A DNA stretch of 64,000 nucleotides, taken from contig CAYQMF010000022.1 of the NCBI GenBank assembly GCA_964418595.1, positions 1 to 64,000 of the forward strand, given 5' to 3'. The position numbers and the translations under genes were made by a program. Origin of the DNA: CAYQMF01 sp964418595. Its GTDB lineage: Bacteria > Planctomycetota > UBA1135 > UBA2386. Below, piece by piece: positions 59,490-64,000 of the stretch. Position 1 is the stretch's first letter. Each line of letters starts with the position of its first letter. Under the pieces are notes generated by a model that worked only from the letters and a program-made list of their open reading frames with translations, searched no databases and was not told the origin of the DNA.

Positions 59490-60853
59490 GTTGCCTCCAA
59501 TCGCAGGAAGTAGAACGTGTCGAGGTCGCTGTCCTCGAGTTCGAACCCGAGCGACGAGGTGAGGCGGTCCCCGGCCTTGTGCCGCATGCGGGCGTACCAG
59601 GTCCGGACGTCGTCGCTCTCCCGGTTCAGGAAGAGGTCGTACTTGTAGAGCGAGTAGTACGTGCCTGCCGACGCGGTCCACGCGGTGCCGAGTCGCTTCG
59701 TGACGTCGAGCCCGAACCCGGTCGAGTCCTGCCCGGCGCTCTGCCAGAGGTCGCCGGTGAGCTGGAGGTCGAGGCCGTCGAGCAGGTCCGAGAGCCCCAG
59801 GGTCAGGAAGTACCGCTCGTAGTCGCGGTTGAAGATGCCGATGTGGCCGGCGTCGGTCACGCGCCGCACGTCGGCACCGCCGTCGACGCGCATGCACTCT
59901 CCGAAACCCTTCGACGCCGACAGGTGCGCCTGCCAGAAGGGAAAGTACTCGCGCAGCGCGCTGTAGAGCGGGTCGGCCTCCAGGACCAGATCGCGCTGCG
60001 TCGCCAGCATCTGGTAGTACGTGGCCCGCAACGACAGGTCGGGAGCAGGCAGCGTGTAGAACGCCGACGCCCGCACGTCGCGGTCACGGTCGGCGAAGCG
60101 CGAGTACTGTCCCTCGACGCGCAGGCCGTCGGCGAGTTGTTGCCAGATGCCGGCGGCGAACAGATCGTCGTCCCGCGCCTGCAGCAACCGCTCGTCCTCC
60201 AGGTGCATCCAGTCCAGACGCACTCGACCCTTGGTCCAGGGCCGGAGCTGGGTGAACACGCCCGCCGTCCAGTCCCCGCTGTGCGACTCCTCGTACAGGT
60301 GTGCGGAGACTCCCCCGTAGGCGCCGGCCTCGAACTCTGCCGGGCCGAGCTTGCCGGTCTCGATGCGCAGGCCGTCGAAGAACCCCAACTCCGGGGTGTC
60401 CACGATCGTCTGGCGGCCGACTCGGACCATGGCGAGGTGGGGGACGCGGTTCAGGTCGACATACGCCTCGTAGAGGAGCCCCTCGAGGTCGTGGTCGCTG
60501 GTGTCGCTGAGCGAGTAGAAGGGCGAACCCGCGGATTCGGCGCCGTCGACGTCCCACGCCAGCCGGCCCACGAATCGCCCGCTGACCGGATGCACGTCGG
60601 CGTCGCCGACGTCCAGCGTGAGTGTTCCGTACAGGTCGTGGTCGCTGGCGTCGCTGGTCCAGCGCCCCCAGTAGCGGCTGGCGAGACTCCCGCGCAGCCA
60701 AGGCGGCGCCGCAGCCGGCGCGTCGCGGATCTGGGTGGCCGCCGGGTTCGGCGGTGGGGCCTGGGCTCCGACTCGGCCACTCAGCAGGAGTACGGCTGCG
60801 GACGTCCACCAAGCCCCACGGATCAGGTCCGCCGGATGCACGGGACGAGCCAT
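59477..60853 (-). CDS. Outer-membrane beta-barrel protein, probable conduit partner of the 13-heme cytochrome
   Basis: 458 residues. The signal peptide ends LLLSGRVGAQ. The rest is alternating amphipathic strands (YGTLTLDVGDADVH, AMVRVGRQTIVD, LRATYYQMLATQRD, WYARMRHKAGDRLTSSLGF). It ends with Phe (RLEATWRF), the outer-membrane barrel signature. About 22 to 26 strands fit the length, like MtrB-type porins, though sequence similarity to MtrB is not evident to me. It heads the minus-strand operon and overlaps the 13-heme gene. Confidence 0.82.
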   Translation of the reverse strand: MARPVHPADLIRGAWWTSAAVLLLSGRVGAQAPPPNPAATQIRDAPAAAPPWLRGSLASRYWGRWTSDASDHDLYGTLTLDVGDADVHPVSGRFVGRLAWDVDGAESAGSPFYSLSDTSDHDLEGLLYEAYVDLNRVPHLAMVRVGRQTIVDTPELGFFDGLRIETGKLGPAEFEAGAYGGVSAHLYEESHSGDWTAGVFTQLRPWTKGRVRLDWMHLEDERLLQARDDDLFAAGIWQQLADGLRVEGQYSRFADRDRDVRASAFYTLPAPDLSLRATYYQMLATQRDLVLEADPLYSALREYFPFWQAHLSASKGFGECMRVDGGADVRRVTDAGHIGIFNRDYERYFLTLGLSDLLDGLDLQLTGDLWQSAGQDSTGFGLDVTKRLGTAWTASAGTYYSLYKYDLFLNRESDDVRTWYARMRHKAGDRLTSSLGFELEDSDLDTFYFLRLEATWRF

Positions 60854-61048
60854 GTGAGTCGAACCCGCGCAGCCACGGCAGGCTTTCGTACGGGCTGCGA
60901 GGGCCGCAAATCCTCGCCCCGAGCGCTGACCTGGCGGGGTCCTTGCGCGTCACGCCGGGTTTCTCGGGATCGGAGCGGCGAAGACGAATGCCGGTGCGCG
61001 TTCGTGACGTTGCCAAGACAAAGACAACTCCTCTCCCCAGAGGCTCCC
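60854..61048. promoter_or_regulatory. Divergent promoter region between the barrel operon and the second decaheme gene
   Basis: 195 bases separate the divergent starts. No other gene is visible here. A 13-base string GGAGCGGCGAAGA (60972-60984) also occurs just before the first decaheme gene (47324-47336), where it contains the ribosome site. No clear promoter boxes are recognised in this base composition. Confidence 0.5.
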
Positions 61049-63868
61049 ATGGTCACCCCGCCTCTCACGCGCCGGCGGTTGTCCGACCGACGCGCCATCC
61101 CGAGCCTGTTCGTCACGCTCGGTCTCACGGCAGCCATCGTCGTCGTGTCCTGCAAGGGCGACACCGGCGCTCCTGGCACGCCGAGGAGCACTCCTGTCAC
61201 CGGTCTGCCCGGGGTCGTGGTGACCATCCGCGGACTCAGCGGTGCCAGCGGCACTTCCGGTGCATTCCGGGTCGGCGACACGATCGCCGTTCGCTACACG
61301 CTGGCGACCGACGACGGGCAGGCTCTAGGGTCGACCGACCTCGCCCGCGGCGCGATCATGGTGTCCGGGCCGACCTTCAACTACCAGCGGGTCATCGCGA
61401 GCCAGTCCGACCTCGCCACTCGGTCGACCGCCAACGGGGACGGCTCCTTCACCTACCGCTTCGCGACCCCGATCCCGGCCACGTACCTCGCTCCGCTCAA
61501 CGACACCTCTGATCTCACCGATGGCGAGTTGACCGGTCGGGCGCTGCTCGCTGGCACCTACACCGTGGGGATCGAGGCGCGTCGCGACATCGAGATCGAG
61601 GGCGAGGTATTCCGGGACGTGGGCAACGGCACGCTCGACTTCCTCTTCGGTTCTGCGTCGACGATCGAGCCGCGGCGCGTGGTGTCCAACGAGAACTGCA
61701 ACCAGTGCCACGTGAGCCTGCAGGCGCACGGCGGCAACCGGACCCGGATCGAGAACTGCCTGCTCTGCCACACTTCGGGCGCCGAGGACCGCAACGTGGC
61801 CAGCGTGGAGGACGGCACCCCGGGGGTCAGCATCGACTTCCGCGTCATGATCCACCGCATCCACGCCGGCGCCACCTTGCCATCGGTGGTCGGCATGACC
61901 ACCAAGAGCGACGGCACCCGCGACTTCGCGGTGGCCGGCAAGCCGTACAAGGTCGTCGGGTTCGGCAACAGCGTGCACGACTTCTCGCACGTCCGCTTCC
62001 CAGGCTGGCCGAGCCTCGTGTCGCCGATGCCGCGCGACGTCGGCTACACAAGCAGCGACACAGCCAAGGAGGACCTCGTGCGTTCCGGGCCGGTCGACTG
62101 CGCCAAGTGCCACGGTGATCCGGACGACACCGGTCCGTTGGCTGCCCCCGCCCAGGGTGGCGTTGCCTACAGTCAGCCCTCGCGGCGCGCGTGCGCGTCC
62201 TGCCACGACGACTGGATCAGCGACCATCCGTATACGGCGAACAACCAGACCATGCCGGTGCAGCGCGACGACAGCGCGTGCATCCTCTGCCACAGGGTCA
62301 GCGGTACCCCGCTCGATGTGATCGACGCGCACCGGCATCCGCTGCGCGACCCCGCCATCGTCAAGGGCATCAACATCAGCCTCACCGGCCCGACCGCCAA
62401 CCTGAACCCGGGCGACCGGCTGCTGGTCACCTTCAACGTGAAGGACGACACCGGCGCCGCCATCCCGCTGGGCAACCTGGCGCGCATCGAGGTCGGCGTG
62501 AACGGCCCCACGACCAACCCCAACATGCTGCTCTCGACCACGGTCCCGATCACCGGGATCATGGGCGCGGGCCCGGACTACACCACGGCGCTGCCGGAGC
62601 GCGTGTATCTCGAGCCCATCGGGGTTTCCAACAACACGCTGCAGGACTGGGGCACCGCGCGCTCGCCGCACTGGCATGTCACGGGGGCGCTGACCGACGT
62701 GTTCCTGCGCACGGCCACCGGTGCCAGCAGCTTCATGGTTGCGAGCGCCCCGGCGCGGCAGAACTACATCGATGTCACGCCTGGCACCGGCAACCTCTTC
62801 CCCCGCGACGCCTACATCGTGCTCGAGGACGCAGTCCCCGACCGCCAGGAGTACCTGCGCGTGCAGTGGCGGGATGGCGACCGGCTGTGGTTCTCCTCGC
62901 CGCGCAACGCGGCGTATCCGCTGGCGCTGGCGCAGTTCCATCCCGTGAACTCGACGGTCACGGCCGTGACGCTGGTCCGGCAGGCCGCCGACAAGTACCG
63001 CATCAATGCGGGCCGGATCGAGGAACTGCAGGAGTTCGGTGACGGTCCCGTGCTCAGCACCTACACCACCGATTTCCTCATCCCTGCCGTATATCCGGGC
63101 AGTCTCAACGACTCGCCAGATCTCGACCACGCGTCCGGGGACTGGACCTCGCTGCCCCTGCTCAGCGGCACCTACAACGTGGGGATGTGGGCGACGCGGT
63201 CGCACACGGTCTCCGTCCTGGGCCAGACCACGTCGTACACGGAGGGCTCCAACACCGGCAAGGCCGACTTCCTGATCGGCAGTGCCGCCGCCAAGTCACG
63301 CATCCTGCGGCTGGACTCGGCTGAAGGGTGCAACAAGTGCCACGAGGATCTCCAGTTCCACGGCGGCAGCCGACGGGGCGTCGACACCTGCCTGTTCTGC
63401 CACGGCAACGCGGGCTCGGAAGACCGTGCCCGCCATCTGGCCGCTGGCGCGCCGGCGACCACCGGGGTAGCCATCGACTTCCGCTCGATGGTGCACAAGA
63501 TCCACCACGGCAAGGAGCTGAGCAAGGCGTACGACGTGATCGGCTTCGGCGGTGATGGCTACCCGAACAACTACTCGATCCACAACTACAACGAGATCGG
63601 CTTCCCGGTGATGCCCGACGGCACTGCGAACTGCGTGGTCTGCCACGGTGCCGACAACACCGCCTGGCGCAACCCGGGCAAGCGGGCCCATCCCAACGAG
63701 ACCAAGCCGAGCCGCACCTGGTCCGCGGCCTGCATCACCTGCCACGACTCCGATGCGGCCACCGTCCACGCCAGCTCGAACACCAGTCCGACCGGGGCCG
63801 AGGCCTGCGCGGTCTGCCACGGCGAAGGCAGGCCCGAGAACGTGCAGAAGGTACATGCGCCTCGCTGA
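61049..63868 (+). CDS. Decaheme c-type cytochrome lipoprotein, OmcA/MtrC family
   Basis: 939 residues. The ATG at 61049 follows AGAGG; the frame is open far upstream but only as shadow. A lipobox (AAIVVVSC) near residue 35 predicts lipid anchoring. Ten CxxCH motifs lie in two modules: CNQCH, CLLCH, CAKCH, CASCH, CILCH, and later CNKCH, CLFCH, CVVCH, CITCH, CAVCH. Each module begins with the phrase CNQCHVSLQAHGGNR or CNKCHEDLQFHGGSR and continues VMIHRIHAG or MVHKIHHGK, which are typical OmcA/MtrC signatures. It is divergent from the barrel and 13-heme genes and should form the outer, surface-exposed end of the conduit. Confidence 0.94.
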   Translation: MVTPPLTRRRLSDRRAIPSLFVTLGLTAAIVVVSCKGDTGAPGTPRSTPVTGLPGVVVTIRGLSGASGTSGAFRVGDTIAVRYTLATDDGQALGSTDLARGAIMVSGPTFNYQRVIASQSDLATRSTANGDGSFTYRFATPIPATYLAPLNDTSDLTDGELTGRALLAGTYTVGIEARRDIEIEGEVFRDVGNGTLDFLFGSASTIEPRRVVSNENCNQCHVSLQAHGGNRTRIENCLLCHTSGAEDRNVASVEDGTPGVSIDFRVMIHRIHAGATLPSVVGMTTKSDGTRDFAVAGKPYKVVGFGNSVHDFSHVRFPGWPSLVSPMPRDVGYTSSDTAKEDLVRSGPVDCAKCHGDPDDTGPLAAPAQGGVAYSQPSRRACASCHDDWISDHPYTANNQTMPVQRDDSACILCHRVSGTPLDVIDAHRHPLRDPAIVKGINISLTGPTANLNPGDRLLVTFNVKDDTGAAIPLGNLARIEVGVNGPTTNPNMLLSTTVPITGIMGAGPDYTTALPERVYLEPIGVSNNTLQDWGTARSPHWHVTGALTDVFLRTATGASSFMVASAPARQNYIDVTPGTGNLFPRDAYIVLEDAVPDRQEYLRVQWRDGDRLWFSSPRNAAYPLALAQFHPVNSTVTAVTLVRQAADKYRINAGRIEELQEFGDGPVLSTYTTDFLIPAVYPGSLNDSPDLDHASGDWTSLPLLSGTYNVGMWATRSHTVSVLGQTTSYTEGSNTGKADFLIGSAAAKSRILRLDSAEGCNKCHEDLQFHGGSRRGVDTCLFCHGNAGSEDRARHLAAGAPATTGVAIDFRSMVHKIHHGKELSKAYDVIGFGGDGYPNNYSIHNYNEIGFPVMPDGTANCVVCHGADNTAWRNPGKRAHPNETKPSRTWSAACITCHDSDAATVHASSNTSPTGAEACAVCHGEGRPENVQKVHAPR

Positions 63869-63914
63869 CGCGGGGTTCCGCGGTTGGCACGAGACCCGGC
63901 GCCGAGCCTGCTGC

Positions 63915-63930
63915 GGGGCGTGATCGCCCC
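63915..63930 (+). terminator. Hairpin after the second decaheme gene
   Basis: GGGGCG and CGCCCC form a perfect 6-base stem around TGAT, 46 bases after the stop. There is no T-run. Weak terminator candidate. The remaining bases to the window end hold no gene I can support. Confidence 0.35.
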
Positions 63931-64000
63931 CAGGATCCCGTGCCGGACCGGAGAGCAAACATCGACGCGGCGCGAGCGTTCGCCGAGCATGATCACCGAA

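Noticed and set aside
60857..60910. tRNA-like T-loop string (GGTTCGACTC on the minus strand)
   Set aside because: The flanking bases do not form a T-stem, acceptor stem or anticodon arm.

Overview
The window looks like a chromosomal piece of a diderm, very G+C-rich planctomycete-type bacterium. I infer this from the gene set and not from a marker gene. It holds two subtilases, a tandem sulfatase, FG-GAP, RCC1 and Kelch repeat proteins, an EF-hand protein with a PEP/pyruvate-binding domain, and many multiheme c-type cytochromes. Several secreted proteins end in the same C-terminal domain of about 100 residues (PLPLDL-type motif). Outer-membrane barrels ending in Phe (59477-60853, 25058-27118) show that an outer membrane exists. 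Shine-Dalgarno sites are present at some genes only; ATGA and GTGA start/stop overlaps are frequent. I saw no rRNA, tRNA or CRISPR array.

Layout. 1-4280: small beta-rich unknown proteins in tandem, followed by a DUF6259-like protein whose 3' end is truncated and joined to a fragment of a paralogous gene. 4285-24963: secreted repeat proteins and hydrolases, an octaheme cytochrome with a membrane partner, and two gene remnants. 25058-34196: a multicopper oxidase fused to a CopB-like barrel, a small Cys lipoprotein, a TPR-thioredoxin protein, and an HlyD/MacB-type ABC exporter (adaptor, two permeases, ATPase). 34345-40580: a secreted hydrolase, a broken beta-helix gene, and an operon of a CCPP-rich 58-residue peptide, an ECF sigma factor and a probable anti-sigma factor. 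40710-46917: a secreted BNR-like protein, a candidate selenoprotein with an in-frame TGA, and a frameshifted POTRA-containing gene.

47336-63868 is the most coherent system. A decaheme OmcA/MtrC-family lipoprotein lies at each end. Between them, on the minus strand, run an outer-membrane barrel, a 13-heme cytochrome, two tetraheme cytochromes, a four-cluster ferredoxin protein, an NrfD-type quinone-interacting membrane protein, pyruvate:ferredoxin oxidoreductase (nifJ) and a dihydroorotate-dehydrogenase-like protein. Together they can be read as a route from pyruvate and the quinone pool through the periplasm to cell-surface hemes: a putative extracellular electron transfer conduit.

Other points of interest are the TGA-interrupted thioredoxin-like gene with a SECIS-like hairpin, the shared C-terminal domain, a near-universal Ala-Gln signal-peptide end, the CCPP peptide/sigma operon, and several genes broken by single-base shifts or a 20-base tandem duplication.
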